DNA of 64,000 nucleotides, from contig NZ_AP018560.1 of NCBI RefSeq assembly GCF_003967035.1, positions 2,007,001-2,071,000 on the forward strand. The letters are read 5' to 3'. Made by a program: the position numbers and the translations under genes. Shown here piece after piece: positions 33,299 to 43,247 of the stretch. The notes beneath the pieces were generated by a model. The model was given only the letters and a program-made list of their open reading frames with translations, was not told the origin of the DNA and ran no database searches. The DNA is from Aerosticca soli (lineage in GTDB: Bacteria; Pseudomonadota; Gammaproteobacteria; Xanthomonadales; Rhodanobacteraceae). Position 1 is the first letter of the stretch; every line of letters begins with the position of its first letter.

Positions 33299-35614
33299 TC
33301 ATTCACGCCAGTAGCGTGGCGTGTCCGGTCGCCAGCGGCGCAGCACCCGGGGGACGCCCTCCGGCGGCACCTCCACGGCCAGCGCGCCATCTTCCGCGGT
33401 GTCGAGCAGCTCGATACCGGCCTGGCGATAGCGCTGCACCACCAGCGGATGCGGATGCCCGAAACGGTTACGCCAGCCGGCCGAAACCAGCGCCAGGCTC
33501 GGCTCGAGTGCGGCGATGAACGCCGCGCTGGAAGAGCTGCGGCTGCCGTGGTGCGGCACCTGCAGGATCAACGCGCGGCCATCGCCGGCCGGTACCGCCG
33601 CGGCCACCGCCGGCTCGACGCGCCGGTCGATGTCGCCGGTGAGCAGCAGCCGACCGCCGGCGCCTTCGACCAGCAACACGCAGGAACGCTGGTTGCCCTT
33701 GGCCACAGGCGCAGCCTCCGCCGACGGCCACAACACGCGCAGCCGCACGCCGTCCCATTGCCAGTGCTGGCCTGCCCGGCAGGCGCCGGTCGGCATGCGC
33801 ATGCGCGCCGGCTCGCCGGCCCAGCGCGTAGCCTCGGGAAAGACTGCGGCCACGGCCGCCGCGCCGCCGGCGTGATCGTTGTCGGCGTGGCTCACCATCA
33901 GCACGTCCAGCCGATCGATACCGAGCGCATGCAACGCCGGCGTCACCACCGCCGCGCCGAGGTCGAAGCCGGAGGGGTAGGCCGCACCCGCGTCGTAAAG
34001 CAGCGCGTGGTGCGCCGTCTCCACCGCCACCGACAGCCCCTGGCCGACGTCCAGCATGTAGATGCGGAAAGCGCCGTCAGCCAAAGCCGGACGCGGCGGC
34101 CACAGCAGCGGCAGGAACAGCAGCGCGCCCAGCGGACGCGCAGGTATGCCGCGCGGCGCGAACAGCCAGAGTGAGCCGAGCGTGGCCAGCATCAGCGCCG
34201 GCAACGAGACGGCCGGCAGGTGCCAGTGCGCGCCCGGCCAGCCTGCCAGGTACTCCAGCAGCCACCACATGCCATGCACCAGCCAGGCCGCGCCCCGCCA
34301 CAACAGGCCGGCCAGCGGCGGGCAGACCGGCAGCACCGCGGTCCCGGCCAGCGCCAGCGGCACGATCAGGAAACTCACCAGCGGCACCGCCAGCAGGTTG
34401 GACAGCGCCCCGACCAGCGACGCCTCGCCGAAAAACCACAGGCTGAGCGGCAGCAGTGAAAGCGTCATCAGCCACTGCCCGACGGTGAGCTCGTGCACGA
34501 GGCCGCGCCAGCCTGCGCCCCGTTCGTTCAGGCAGGCCATCAGGAAGGCGACGCCGACGAAGGACAGCCAGAATCCCGCATCGAGCACCGCCAGTGGATC
34601 GACGACCAGCATGACCATGAGCGCCAGGGCCAGCGCCTGACTGCCGGACGCATGACGCCGCCCGCAGCGGGCGAGCGTGGCCACCGCGATCATCAACACC
34701 GTACGCAGCGTGGGCAGCGCCAGGCCCGCCAGCAGGCCGTAACCGGCGGCGACCGCCAGCGCGGCGAGCGCCTGCACCGGCTGCCGCGGCATCCGCAGGG
34801 CGAGCGTGGGAGCAAGCGCATAGAGCAGCGTGACGAGTCCCGCACCGGCAAGCCCGGCCAGGCCGACATGGAACCCGGAAATGGCGATCAGATGGGCGAT
34901 GCCGTTGGCCCGCGCCACCGCCCAGTCGGTATTGTCCAGACCGCGCGTATCGCCCACGCTCAAGGCGCGCAGCAAGGCGGCATCGTGGACGTCGGGCACG
35001 GCGTGCGCGATGGCCGCGGCGACCGCCGCGCGCAGGGCGTCCAGGCAAAAGCCGCCGGCGTCCCCGAGCGGCGCGTTGCCGGCATCCTCGCGCACATAGC
35101 CCACTGCCACCGTGCCACGGCTGAGCGCGCTGCGCTCGCCGTCATGGCCGCCGGGATCGAGCAGTCCGCGCGGCCGGCGCAAACGCAGCAGCAGGCGCCA
35201 TCGGCTGCAGGGTGCCGGCAGGGACGCGGCCCCGTACCAGCTCACTTCCACCCGGCCACGCAAGGGCAGCGGGTCGCCGTCGAGATGAGCCGCGTCCACG
35301 TCGAGCACCAGCCGAGTGGCATCGGCACGCGCCTGCGCCAGTTCCGCCACCCGTCCGGTGACGACGATGTCGCGCCCTTCCAGTTCCCGCGGCAGACGCG
35401 CATCGAAGGCGATGCCGCCTCGCCAGGCGGCCCAGGCGCACGCCAGCAGCGCCAAGGCCGGCACGCGCAGCCACGGTCGCGGCGCACGCAAGGCCCATGC
35501 GCCGGCACCCAACCCGAGCAGGGCAAGCACCCATCCAGACGGCAAGCGCGCCCAGGTCTGCACGATGAGCACCCCGATGAGCACGGCGATCGCCGTGGTG
35601 CGCACCCCTGGCAT
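33299..35614 (-). CDS. comEC: DNA internalization protein ComEC/Rec2
   Basis: Inner-membrane channel for uptake of transforming single-stranded DNA. 771 residues: N-terminal hydrophobic helices, a soluble DUF4131/OB-like part (about 70-190), the competence domain with multiple helices (HLIAISGFHVGLAGL opens it at about 235), and a C-terminal metallo-beta-lactamase domain with SHADNDHAGG and later QVPHHGSRSSSS. All parts look intact, so natural competence is possible. The MBL domain is regarded as the nuclease that degrades the non-transforming strand. Confidence 0.93.
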   Translation of the reverse strand: MPGVRTTAIAVLIGVLIVQTWARLPSGWVLALLGLGAGAWALRAPRPWLRVPALALLACAWAAWRGGIAFDARLPRELEGRDIVVTGRVAELAQARADATRLVLDVDAAHLDGDPLPLRGRVEVSWYGAASLPAPCSRWRLLLRLRRPRGLLDPGGHDGERSALSRGTVAVGYVREDAGNAPLGDAGGFCLDALRAAVAAAIAHAVPDVHDAALLRALSVGDTRGLDNTDWAVARANGIAHLIAISGFHVGLAGLAGAGLVTLLYALAPTLALRMPRQPVQALAALAVAAGYGLLAGLALPTLRTVLMIAVATLARCGRRHASGSQALALALMVMLVVDPLAVLDAGFWLSFVGVAFLMACLNERGAGWRGLVHELTVGQWLMTLSLLPLSLWFFGEASLVGALSNLLAVPLVSFLIVPLALAGTAVLPVCPPLAGLLWRGAAWLVHGMWWLLEYLAGWPGAHWHLPAVSLPALMLATLGSLWLFAPRGIPARPLGALLFLPLLWPPRPALADGAFRIYMLDVGQGLSVAVETAHHALLYDAGAAYPSGFDLGAAVVTPALHALGIDRLDVLMVSHADNDHAGGAAAVAAVFPEATRWAGEPARMRMPTGACRAGQHWQWDGVRLRVLWPSAEAAPVAKGNQRSCVLLVEGAGGRLLLTGDIDRRVEPAVAAAVPAGDGRALILQVPHHGSRSSSSAAFIAALEPSLALVSAGWRNRFGHPHPLVVQRYRQAGIELLDTAEDGALAVEVPPEGVPRVLRRWRPDTPRYWRE

Positions 35615-35958
35615 GGTTCGCGTCGCCTCGCCGCCTCCCTGGGACAGTCAGCCTAATCCGGCCCGCCCGGTCCGTCGGCGGGGAAAGCGTAGGCGTCCGC
35701 CGCATGGCCCTGACAGCCGCCACCGCCCGCGGCGGGCGGGCATCCCTCCTGCCCAGGATTCTCGGCATATCGATCGCCGGCACTGCCAGCCCGCGCGGCG
35801 CAACGACGAGCGACACGCTCGCAGTCGCCGCTTTGAATGACCTCGAGAGGCATCGCGCGTCACCGGGCAAACGCCCGTGGATCGCTTCACCCGCGGCCGG
35901 CTTCGGACGCTGGCGCCGCACCCGTCCACCCGCAGCGCCCGCCCATGCGCGGGGGTGG
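35615..35958. other. Intergenic stretch between comEC and lolD without a gene
   Basis: 344 nt, uniformly GC-rich. The open frames here are arginine/alanine/proline-rich and show no domain. On the minus strand a weak TAGGCT -10-like box (35650-35655) may serve comEC. I see no clear hairpin terminator with a T-run after lolD. Confidence 0.5.
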
Positions 35959-36666
35959 TCAGGTCTGGAAATACGGCTCCAGCACGCCGTTGTGCAGACG
36001 CAGCGTGCGATCCATGCGTGCGGCCAGGCGCTGGTCGTGGGTGACCAGCACGAAGCTGGTACCGACCTCGCGGTTGAGTTCCAGCATCAAGGCATAGACC
36101 TGGGCGGCATTGGCTTCGTCGAGGTTGCCGGTGGGTTCGTCGCCGAGCACACAGGCCGGGCGCGTGACCAGGGCCCGCGCCACCGCACAGCGCTGGCGTT
36201 CGCCGCCGGAAAGCTCGGCCGGCTTGTGCTCGAGCCGGGCGCCCAGGCCGACGCGTTCGAGCAGCAGCTTCGCCTGTTTGCGCGCCTCGGCGATCGCGCT
36301 GCCGCGGATCAAGAGCGGCATGCACACGTTTTCCAGCGCGGTGAACTCGGGGAGCAGGTGGTGGAACTGGTAGATGAAGCCCAGCGAGCGGTTGCGCACG
36401 CGCCCGCGCTCGGCATCGGAAAGGGCGGACAGCACGCGCCCCTCGACCTCGACCTCGCCCGCACTCAAGGTATCCAAACCGCCCAGGATGTGCAGCAAGG
36501 TGCTCTTGCCCGAGCCGGAGGCACCGACGATGGCCAGCGTCTCGCCACGCCCGAGCGCGAAGTTCACGTCGGTCAGGACCTGGGTGGTCAGGCCGCCGTC
36601 CTCATAGGTCTTGGCCACGTGGCGGGCGCACAGCACGACATCGGGCGATGGGCGGGATTCACTCAT
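35959..36666 (-). CDS. lolD: Lipoprotein-releasing system ATP-binding protein LolD
   Basis: ATPase of the Lol transporter that extracts outer-membrane lipoproteins from the inner membrane for LolA. 235 residues. Walker A is GASGSGKST (48-56), signature [15 protein letters not shown], Walker [13 protein letters not shown] and switch His in [26 protein letters not shown] is the Q-loop region typical of the LolD/MacB subgroup. The start overlaps the permease gene by 8 nt. Confidence 0.93.
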   Translation of the reverse strand: MSESRPSPDVVLCARHVAKTYEDGGLTTQVLTDVNFALGRGETLAIVGASGSGKSTLLHILGGLDTLSAGEVEVEGRVLSALSDAERGRVRNRSLGFIYQFHHLLPEFTALENVCMPLLIRGSAIAEARKQAKLLLERVGLGARLEHKPAELSGGERQRCAVARALVTRPACVLGDEPTGNLDEANAAQVYALMLELNREVGTSFVLVTHDQRLAARMDRTLRLHNGVLEPYFQT

Positions 36667-37903
36667 AGCGCAGGGCCTGTGCCGGCTGGGTCCGTGAGGC
36701 GCGCCAGGCCGGATACAAGGTGGCGAGCAGCGAGAACAGAAAGGTGATGAGAGCGACGCCGGCCACGTCGCCCGCGGCGAGCTTGCTCGGCAGCTCGCTG
36801 ATGTAATAGACGTCGGGCGAGAGGAAGGTGACCCCGGTCAGGTGTTCGATCCACTTGACGATGCCGGGCAGCCGCCACGACAACAGCGAGCCCAGGGCGA
36901 CGCCGAAGGCTGTACCGACCAACCCGACCAGCACGCCCTGCACCATGAAGGTGAGCATGATGCTGCCCGGCGTCGCGCCCAGCGTGCGCAGGATGGCGAT
37001 GTCGGCCTGCTTGTCGGTGACCAGCATCATCAGCATCGAGATCAGGTTGATCACCGCGACCAGGATGATCAGCGAGAGGATGATGAACATCACTTTCTTC
37101 TCCATCGCGATCGCGGAGAAAAAGTTGGCATGGCTGTCCATCCAGGTTTCCACGCGGTAGACCTGCCCCAGCGCGTCGGCCAGCTGATGCGCCACCATGC
37201 GGGCATTGAACAGGTCGTCGAGCTTGAGCCGGATGCCGGCTGGGCCGGTCAGACCGTTCAGGCGCTCGGCATCCTGCAGGTGAATGAGGGCCAGGCCCGA
37301 ATCGAACTCCTGCATGCCCATCTCGAAGATGCCGACCACGTGGAAGGCGCGCAGGCGCGGCACGCTGCCCATCGGCGTGGCGCGAAACTCCGGTACCGCC
37401 ATGGTGACGCGGTCGCCGACGTCGACGCCGAGGGTCATCGCCAGCTCGCGTCCGAGCACGATGTTCCAGCCGCCCGGCACCAGCGCGTCCAGGCGGCCGG
37501 CGATCATGTGCCGGTCGATGTCCGACACCTTGGGCTCGGTGGCCGGATCGATGCCGCGCACCAGCGCACCGCTCGGCCGGCGCGCCTGCAGGAAAGCCTC
37601 GGTCTCCACATAGGGCGCGGCGCCCTTGACGTGCGGATTGGCGGCGGCGATGCGCAATGCGCGCGGCCAGTCGGCGATGCCCTGGCCGTCGAGACTGGAA
37701 ACGGTGGCGTGGGAGATCGCGCCCAGGATGCGCGAGCGCAGCTCGTCGTCGAAGCCGTTCATCACCGACATCACGGTGATGAGCGCGGTCACGCTGATCG
37801 CGATGCAGACGATGGAGACGGTCGAGATGAAGGAGATGAAGCGGTTGCGCCGCTTGGCGCGGGTGTAACGCAGGCCGATGAAGAGTTCGAGCGGTCGGAA
37901 CAT
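36659..37903 (-). CDS. lolC: Lipoprotein-releasing ABC transporter permease (LolC/LolE type)
   Basis: 414 residues with four transmembrane helices: one near the N-terminus (about 20-50, after [21 protein letters not shown]) and three near the C-terminus, enclosing a large periplasmic MacB-like domain. The C-terminus ends [18 protein letters not shown], as in LolC/E. Only one permease gene is present next to lolD, so a LolF-like single-permease transporter is possible unless a second copy lies elsewhere. ATG at 37903; a TTG 15 nt upstream is open. Confidence 0.88.
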   Translation of the reverse strand: MFRPLELFIGLRYTRAKRRNRFISFISTVSIVCIAISVTALITVMSVMNGFDDELRSRILGAISHATVSSLDGQGIADWPRALRIAAANPHVKGAAPYVETEAFLQARRPSGALVRGIDPATEPKVSDIDRHMIAGRLDALVPGGWNIVLGRELAMTLGVDVGDRVTMAVPEFRATPMGSVPRLRAFHVVGIFEMGMQEFDSGLALIHLQDAERLNGLTGPAGIRLKLDDLFNARMVAHQLADALGQVYRVETWMDSHANFFSAIAMEKKVMFIILSLIILVAVINLISMLMMLVTDKQADIAILRTLGATPGSIMLTFMVQGVLVGLVGTAFGVALGSLLSWRLPGIVKWIEHLTGVTFLSPDVYYISELPSKLAAGDVAGVALITFLFSLLATLYPAWRASRTQPAQALRYE

Positions 37904-37958
37904 GCAGACGGATCGCAAAGGCGTCGGCGGCGGGCCGCCCGAAGCGGCGCATTATCCG

Positions 37959-38411
37959 TCATCCGCGCCGGCCGCGCCCGGCCGCGTCGGCGCCGGGCCG
38001 GCCCGCAGCGGCAAGACGCATGCGCAGGCGCCGGCGCAGGTCGGCATCGCTGTTGTCGGGCCCGAGCAGCAGGGCCAGCTCGCCGTGCGACGGCAGACGC
38101 AGGCGCAGCACGATCAGTTCACCGAGCACGCGCTGCGAGGCCAGGGTCGCCGCGACCTCCTCGCCGCCGGCCAGATGCAGCGTCCAGCGGCCATCGGCGC
38201 TCCAGCCCACCGCACGCACGGGCAGGCGCGTCGCCGTGCGCAACGCGCGGACGGTGGCGAGCACGGCGAGCAGCGCGCACGGCAGCTTGAGCCACCAGGG
38301 CAGCCCGCTCAAACCGACCGCGAGCAGGGCGAGCGCGCCACCGCCCAAAGCCACCCGCGGGAACAGCCGCGACGGGCGGTAGTCAAAGCCGATGGCTGGC
38401 GCGGATGGCAT
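37959..38411 (-). CDS. ygfX: YgfX-like inner-membrane protein
   Basis: 150 residues. Begins MPSAPAIGFDYRPSR, two closely spaced transmembrane helices (about 19-52), then a soluble C-terminal domain starting RAVGWSADGRWTLHLAGGEEV. Length, topology and position immediately after sdhE match YgfX (CptA), first described as a toxin-like partner of YgfY/SdhE. The ATG lies inside the 3' end of sdhE (29-nt overlap), implying translational coupling. Confidence 0.75.
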   Translation of the reverse strand: MPSAPAIGFDYRPSRLFPRVALGGGALALLAVGLSGLPWWLKLPCALLAVLATVRALRTATRLPVRAVGWSADGRWTLHLAGGEEVAATLASQRVLGELIVLRLRLPSHGELALLLGPDNSDADLRRRLRMRLAAAGRPGADAAGRGRRG

Positions 38412-38637
38412 CGATGATGTCCTGCCAGTCGGCCCGCGGCGGCCGCGCGTGGCCGAGCACCCAGTCCCACAACTCGGGATCCTGGACCTCGAGCAAGGCC
38501 TCGAAGGCCGCCCGCTCGGCCTCGCCGGCCCGCGCGTAATGGGCCTCCAGCCAGCCGCCGAAGAGCGCATCCAGCTCGCGGGTCCCACGCCGGCAACGCC
38601 AGCGCAGCCGCCGGTAGCACGCGTCCTCGTCGTTCAT
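38383..38637 (-). CDS. sdhE: Succinate dehydrogenase flavinylation factor SdhE
   Basis: 84 residues (SDHAF2/YgfY family), which promotes covalent FAD attachment to SdhA. The conserved N-terminal RRGTRELD motif (the RGxxE that contacts the flavoprotein) is at about residues 16-23, followed by the helical YARAGEAERAAFEALLEVQDPELWDWVLG. It follows sdhB by 25 nt and overlaps ygfX. Confidence 0.92.
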   Translation of the reverse strand: MNDEDACYRRLRWRCRRGTRELDALFGGWLEAHYARAGEAERAAFEALLEVQDPELWDWVLGHARPPRADWQDIIDAIRASHRL

Positions 38638-38662
38638 GCCGGAACCCCTGGGCGCACTGCGC

Positions 38663-39451
38663 TCAATCGCCGCCGCGCCGCTCCACGATCAGCTTCTTGA
38701 TCTCGGCGATCGCCTTGGCCGGGTTCAGGCCCTTGGGGCAGGTGCGCGCGCAGTTCATGATGGTGTGGCAGCGGTAGAGCTTGAAGGGATCCTCGAGCTC
38801 GTCGAGCCGTGCGCCGGTGTCCTCGTCGCGGCTGTCCACGATCCAGCGGTAGGCCTGCAGCAGCACGGCCGGGCCGAGATAGCGGTCACCGTTCCACCAA
38901 TAACTCGGGCAGGACGTGGAGCAGCAGGCGCACAGGATGCACTCGTACAGCCCGTCGAGTTGCTTGCGATCCTCGGGCGACTGCAGGCGCTCCTTGTCCG
39001 CCGGCGCCGGGCTCTGCGTACGCAGCCAGGGGCGCACGGAGGCGAGCTGGGCGTAGAAATGGGTGAGATCGGGCACCAGGTCCTTCACCACCGGCATGTG
39101 CGGCAGGGGATAGATGACCACCTCGCCGCCACCGCAATCGTCGATCGCCTTGGTGCAGGCCAGCGTGTTGGTGCCGTCGATGTTCATCGCGCACGAACCG
39201 CAGATGCCCTCGCGGCACGAGCGGCGCAGTGTCAGGGTGGAGTCGATCTCGTTCTTGATCTTGAGCAAGGCGTCCAGGACCATCGGCCCGCACGCGGCGA
39301 GATCGACCTCGTAGGTATCCATGCGCGGGTTCTGGCCGTCGTCCGGGTTCCAGCGATAGATGCGGAACGTGCGCGGCTTCTTGGCGCCCTTGGCCGGGTA
39401 ATGCTTGCCCGGCTGGATCTTCGAATGCTTGGGTAGCGAAAACTCTGCCAT
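38663..39451 (-). CDS. sdhB: Succinate dehydrogenase iron-sulfur subunit
   Basis: Carries electrons from the flavin of SdhA to ubiquinone through 2Fe-2S, 4Fe-4S and 3Fe-4S clusters. 262 residues from [11 protein letters not shown]. Cluster ligands: CREGICGSC plus a later Cys (2Fe-2S), [12 protein letters not shown] (4Fe-4S) and [14 protein letters not shown] (3Fe-4S). It follows sdhA after about 70 nt and precedes sdhE by 25 nt. Confidence 0.96.
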   Translation of the reverse strand: MAEFSLPKHSKIQPGKHYPAKGAKKPRTFRIYRWNPDDGQNPRMDTYEVDLAACGPMVLDALLKIKNEIDSTLTLRRSCREGICGSCAMNIDGTNTLACTKAIDDCGGGEVVIYPLPHMPVVKDLVPDLTHFYAQLASVRPWLRTQSPAPADKERLQSPEDRKQLDGLYECILCACCSTSCPSYWWNGDRYLGPAVLLQAYRWIVDSRDEDTGARLDELEDPFKLYRCHTIMNCARTCPKGLNPAKAIAEIKKLIVERRGGD

Positions 39452-39521
39452 GGGTTGCCTCGCGGTTCGTGCCGACCGGCTGCCCCATGGGCGCCGCACG
39501 GCGATAAAACAGCAGATCCGA

Positions 39522-41309
39522 TCAATAGACGCGTTTCTTGGGCGGCACCACGTCGACGTCGCTGGTCATCGTGTACATGTGCACCGGCCGATAGTCGAAA
39601 CGCGCCTTGCCCTTCTCGTCCACCCAGGCCAGGGTGTGCTTCTGCCAGTTGACGTCGTCGCTCTCGGGGAAATCCTCGCGCGCGTGGGCGCCGCGGCTCT
39701 CGGTGCGCTGTTCGGCCGAATAAATCGTCGCCACCGCCTGCGCGAGCAGGTTGGAAAGCTCCAGCGTCTCGGTGAGGTCGGAGTTCCATACCAGCGAACG
39801 GTCGCTGACGCGCACGTGCTGGAAGCTGTCGTAGATCTGGCTGATCTTCTGGCAACCCTCGCGCAGGGATTCACCGGTGCGGAAGACCGCCGCGTCGTTC
39901 TGCATGGTGCGCTGCATGTCGGTGCGGATCTTAGCGGTGGGCAGCTCGCCCTTGGCGTGGCGCAGGCCGTCGAAACGCCCGAGCGCCTGGTCGAGCACGC
40001 TGGCCGGCAGGTCCTTGTGCGGCGCGTTGGGCTTGATGATCTCGGCGCAGCGGTTGGCCACCGCGCGGCCGAACACCACCAGATCGAGCAGCGAATTGGA
40101 ACCCAGCCGGTTGGCGCCGTGCACGGAAACGCAGGCGGCCTCGCCCACCGCGAACAAGCCCGGCACCACGGCATCGACGTCGTCCCCGCGCTTCTGTACC
40201 ACCTCGCCGTGGTAGTTGGTCGGGATGCCGCCCATGTTGTAGTGCACGGTGGGCAGCACCGGAATCGGTTCCTTGGTGACGTCGACGCCGGCGAAGATGC
40301 GCGCGGATTCGGCGATGCCGGGCAGCCGCTCGTGGATCACCTCGGCACCCAGGTGCATCAGGTTGAGATGGATGTGATCTTTGTGCTCGCCGACGCCGCG
40401 GCCTTCGCGGATCTCGATGGTCATCGCCCGGCTGACTACGTCGCGCGAGGCCAGGTCCTTGGCGTTGGGCGCGTAGCGCTCCATGAAACGCTCGCCATTG
40501 GCATTGGTGAGATAGCCACCCTCGCCGCGCACGCCCTCGGTGATCAGGCATCCGGAGCCGTAGATGCCGGTCGGGTGGAACTGCACGAACTCCATGTCCT
40601 GCAGCGCGAGTCCCGCGCGCAGCACCATGCCGCCGCCGTCGCCGGTGCAGGTGTGCGCCGAGGTGGCGCTGAAATACACCCGGCCGTAGCCGCCGGTCGC
40701 CAGCACCACCGCATGTCCGCGGAAAAAATGCAAGGTGCCCTCGTTCATGTCCAGGGCGAGCACGCCCCGGCAGACGCCCTCGGCATCGAAGATGAGATCG
40801 ATGGCGAAGTATTCGATGAAGAAGGTCGCCTTGTGCGCCAACGCCTGCTGGTAGAGCGTATGCAGGATGGCGTGTCCGGTGCGGTCGGCGGCGGCACAAG
40901 TACGCTGCGCGGTGCCCTTGCCGTAGTGCGTGGTCATGCCGCCGAACGGGCGCTGGTAGATCTTGCCCTCCGCCGTGCGCGAGAACGGCACGCCGTAGTG
41001 CTCGAGCTCGATCACCGCGGGAATCGCCTCGCGGCACATGTACTCGATGGCGTCCTGGTCGCCAAGCCAGTCCGACCCCTTGATGGTGTCGTAGAAATGG
41101 AAGCGCCAGTCGTCCTCGCCCATGTTGCCGAGCGCGGCCGAGATGCCGCCCTGCGCCGCCACCGTATGCGAGCGGGTCGGGAACACCTTGGTCAGGCACG
41201 CGGCCTTGAGGCCCTTCTCGGCCAGGCCGAAGGTGGCACGCAGGCCGGCGCCGCCGGCGCCGACCACCACCACGTCGTACTTGTGCTGTTGGATCTTGTA
41301 GCTTTCCAT
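39522..41309 (-). CDS. sdhA: Succinate dehydrogenase flavoprotein subunit
   Basis: Oxidises succinate to fumarate with covalently bound FAD. 595 residues. FAD-binding GAGGAGLRA at the N-terminus; [10 protein letters not shown] contains the His that forms the flavin linkage; the [21 protein letters not shown] and [21 protein letters not shown] regions carry active-site residues. The C-terminus ends KKRVY. ATG at 41309; the longer open frame reads back through sdhD. Confidence 0.96.
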   Translation of the reverse strand: MESYKIQQHKYDVVVVGAGGAGLRATFGLAEKGLKAACLTKVFPTRSHTVAAQGGISAALGNMGEDDWRFHFYDTIKGSDWLGDQDAIEYMCREAIPAVIELEHYGVPFSRTAEGKIYQRPFGGMTTHYGKGTAQRTCAAADRTGHAILHTLYQQALAHKATFFIEYFAIDLIFDAEGVCRGVLALDMNEGTLHFFRGHAVVLATGGYGRVYFSATSAHTCTGDGGGMVLRAGLALQDMEFVQFHPTGIYGSGCLITEGVRGEGGYLTNANGERFMERYAPNAKDLASRDVVSRAMTIEIREGRGVGEHKDHIHLNLMHLGAEVIHERLPGIAESARIFAGVDVTKEPIPVLPTVHYNMGGIPTNYHGEVVQKRGDDVDAVVPGLFAVGEAACVSVHGANRLGSNSLLDLVVFGRAVANRCAEIIKPNAPHKDLPASVLDQALGRFDGLRHAKGELPTAKIRTDMQRTMQNDAAVFRTGESLREGCQKISQIYDSFQHVRVSDRSLVWNSDLTETLELSNLLAQAVATIYSAEQRTESRGAHAREDFPESDDVNWQKHTLAWVDEKGKARFDYRPVHMYTMTSDVDVVPPKKRVY

Positions 41310-41316
41310 CTGGACT

Positions 41317-41730
41317 TCAGGCTCCCAGCGCGATGCGCAGCACGGCCAGCACGCTCGCCAGTGCACCCAGCACCGCGAGAAACTTGATCACCACCAGCAA
41401 GGTCAGCGCTTTCCAGGGCGTGTGGACATAATCCTCGACGATGACCTGCAGCCCGAGCACCGCATGCCAGGCGGCGGCGATCACGAACGCGATCAACAGC
41501 AAGGCGTTCCAGGGCCGCGCCACCAGGGCCCGCGCGCCGGCCGCATCGGCGTGCAGCAAGGAAAGGACCAGGATGACCAGCCAAATCACCAGCGGCGCAA
41601 GCGCGGCGGCGGTGACCCGCTGCGTCCACCAGTGACCGGCGCCGGCCTTGGCCGAACCGAGCCCGCGCGCCCGCTTGAGCGGATGGCGCAGATCGGCCTC
41701 GTTGTTGACGTCTTTCGCCTCGGCGCTCAT
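41317..41730 (-). CDS. sdhD: Succinate dehydrogenase membrane anchor subunit D
   Basis: 137 residues, three transmembrane helices (about 41-60, 72-95, 108-132). The haem-ligand His is most likely the one in [17 protein letters not shown]. The N-terminal 35 residues are a charged cytoplasmic extension. The start overlaps the sdhC stop by 4 nt and the stop is 7 nt before sdhA. Confidence 0.9.
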   Translation of the reverse strand: MSAEAKDVNNEADLRHPLKRARGLGSAKAGAGHWWTQRVTAAALAPLVIWLVILVLSLLHADAAGARALVARPWNALLLIAFVIAAAWHAVLGLQVIVEDYVHTPWKALTLLVVIKFLAVLGALASVLAVLRIALGA

Positions 41731-42122
41731 ACGCCACCTCCGGCCATCAGCACATAACCCCAAACCAGCACCAGCAGCACCACGCTGCCCACCACGGCAA
41801 GCCAGCTCGAGCGCACGAACTGGGCGACCGCATACCCCAGCCCCGCGTCCTGCAGGAGATGGCGGATGCCGTTGCACAGATGGAAGAACAGCGACCAGCT
41901 CCAGCCGACCAGGAGCACGATGCCCAGCGGACTGCCGATCACGGCCTTGAAGCGCGCATAGGCGGCATCGCCCTGCGCCAGCGCGACCAGCGCCCAGGCC
42001 AGCAGCAGGGTGCCGACGGCCAATGCGATGCCGGTAGCGCGATGCAGGATCGACGTCACCATCTGCACTTGCCACTTGTAGATCTGCAGATGGGGCGAAA
42101 GCGGTCGTCGGGTGGCTGGCAT
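41727..42122 (-). CDS. sdhC: Succinate dehydrogenase cytochrome b556 subunit
   Basis: 131 residues, three transmembrane helices. The RPLSPHLQIYKWQ N-terminal motif and SILHRATG (quinone-site Ser/Arg) are characteristic. The haem His is in LFFHLCNGIRHLL. The ATG at 42122 has AGGGC about 8 nt upstream; an ATG 15 nt earlier is in frame but lacks a ribosome-binding site. Confidence 0.93.
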   Translation of the reverse strand: MPATRRPLSPHLQIYKWQVQMVTSILHRATGIALAVGTLLLAWALVALAQGDAAYARFKAVIGSPLGIVLLVGWSWSLFFHLCNGIRHLLQDAGLGYAVAQFVRSSWLAVVGSVVLLVLVWGYVLMAGGGV

Positions 42123-42187
42123 GGTGACTGCCCTCATGGAGTTTTCAGAATGCGTGCGTTCGACCGTCCACGTGCGACGCCAAGCGA

Positions 42188-42346
42188 TCAGAAATCGATG
42201 CAGCGACCGTTCTTCTCCCAGTCGCCATAGCGCGTCGGATCCGGCGCGGGCGGCTGCCGCTCGTCCTTGATCGGCCGCGACGCATCCGGCCGTGCTTCGG
42301 ACGGCGGGACGGGCTCGGGCTTGCGGGGAGAGAGTTCGTCGGACAT
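42188..42346 (-). CDS. SDHAF4-like succinate dehydrogenase assembly factor (DUF1674)
   Basis: 52 residues, easily missed because of its size. The N-terminal half is disordered (Pro/Glu/Arg-rich); the C-terminus PTRYGDWEKNGRCIDF is the hallmark of the DUF1674/SDHAF4 (yeast Sdh8) family, which binds free flavinylated SdhA and protects it before assembly. It is the first gene of the sdh operon, 65 nt before sdhC, with a promoter-like sequence just upstream. The genomic position supports the assignment. Confidence 0.85.
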   Translation of the reverse strand: MSDELSPRKPEPVPPSEARPDASRPIKDERQPPAPDPTRYGDWEKNGRCIDF

Positions 42347-42367
42347 GGGGATTGATCGAGCCCGCGA

Positions 42368-42396
42368 AGCCTAATACCAGCGCGTTTTCGACACAA
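42368..42396 (-). promoter_or_regulatory. Predicted sdh operon promoter
   Basis: On the minus strand TTGTGT (42391-42396), a 17-nt spacer and TAGGCT (42368-42373), about 22 nt before the SDHAF4-like start. A TATTAG overlapping the spacer end is an alternative -10. Confidence 0.4.
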
Positions 42397-42443
42397 CCTT
42401 GGAAAGGCCCGCCCGCATGACACTGGCGACGCCTTCGCGGGGC

Positions 42444-42458
42444 TACCATGCGGCCATG
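42444..42458 (+). promoter_or_regulatory. Predicted -10 box for a leaderless ygfZ transcript
   Basis: TACCAT (42444-42449), 6 nt, then the ATG at 42456; no Shine-Dalgarno sequence. The -35 is poor (TGACAC with a 20-nt spacer). Confidence 0.3.
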
Positions 42459-43247
42459 GATACGCCCTACTCCGCCGAACTCATCACTCTGCAGGGTGCC
42501 GACACCCTGGCTTTCGCGCAGGCACAGTTCAGCAGCAACGTCGCGGCGCTCGAACCCTCGCGGTGGCAATTCAGTGCCTGGCTGGACGCGCGCGGCCGGG
42601 TGCGGGCGCTGTTCCACCTGCTGCGGCTCGAGGACGAGCGCCTGCTCCTGCTGCTGCGTGGCGGCGCGGCCGCGCCCCTGGCCCGGGCGCTCGGCCTGTA
42701 CGTACTGCGCTCGAAGGTGCGCATCGAGGCCGCCACGGGACTCGCCCTGGGGACGGCACCGGCACTGGCGTGCGGACTCGTCGAGGCCAAGGCGGACGAT
42801 CTCATCCTCGGTTGCGGCCGCCATGCGCTGGTGATCGGTCGGTACGGCGACTCGCGCTGGCGGCTCGAGCAGATCCGCGCCGGCTGGCCTTGGCTGCCGA
42901 CCGAATCGCTACTCGACACGCTGCTGCCGCCCGCACTCGGGCTGCGTCATCTGCAGGCGACGGCGCTGGACAAGGGCTGCTACCCCGGGCAGGAGATCGT
43001 GGCCCGGCTGCATTACCGCGGCGGCCACAAGCACCACCTGCATCACGTGCGCCTGAGCCGGCCAGTGCCGCCCGGAACCGTCTTGGAGAGCACGACCGGA
43101 CCCGTGCAGTTGCTGGACGTGGCCGCCGTCGACGAAGGCGCCGAGGCCCTTGCCATCCTGCACGATGAGCTGGCGCAAACACTCAGCCTTGCCCCCCTGA
43201 CGCTGGCCGGAACGCGTGTCGAATGGCTGGCCTCGTTCCCGCCGTGA
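42456..43247 (+). CDS. ygfZ: Folate-binding protein YgfZ
   Basis: GcvT-fold, tetrahydrofolate-binding protein that supports assembly or repair of certain 4Fe-4S enzymes. 263 residues. The family signature K-G-C-Y-x-G-Q-E is present at residues 173-180 (DKGCYPGQEI), with the conserved Cys175. It is divergent from the sdh operon, whose SdhB is an Fe-S protein; the ygfZ-sdhE neighbourhood is also found in E. coli. Confidence 0.9.
   Translation: MDTPYSAELITLQGADTLAFAQAQFSSNVAALEPSRWQFSAWLDARGRVRALFHLLRLEDERLLLLLRGGAAAPLARALGLYVLRSKVRIEAATGLALGTAPALACGLVEAKADDLILGCGRHALVIGRYGDSRWRLEQIRAGWPWLPTESLLDTLLPPALGLRHLQATALDKGCYPGQEIVARLHYRGGHKHHLHHVRLSRPVPPGTVLESTTGPVQLLDVAAVDEGAEALAILHDELAQTLSLAPLTLAGTRVEWLASFPP

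Noticed and set aside
33201-33302. N-terminal extension of ExbB from an ATG overlapping the comEC stop
   Set aside because: The added 34 residues are unlike the family and would cross a promoter-like TATCAT box; the GTG at 33200 has a better ribosome-binding site.
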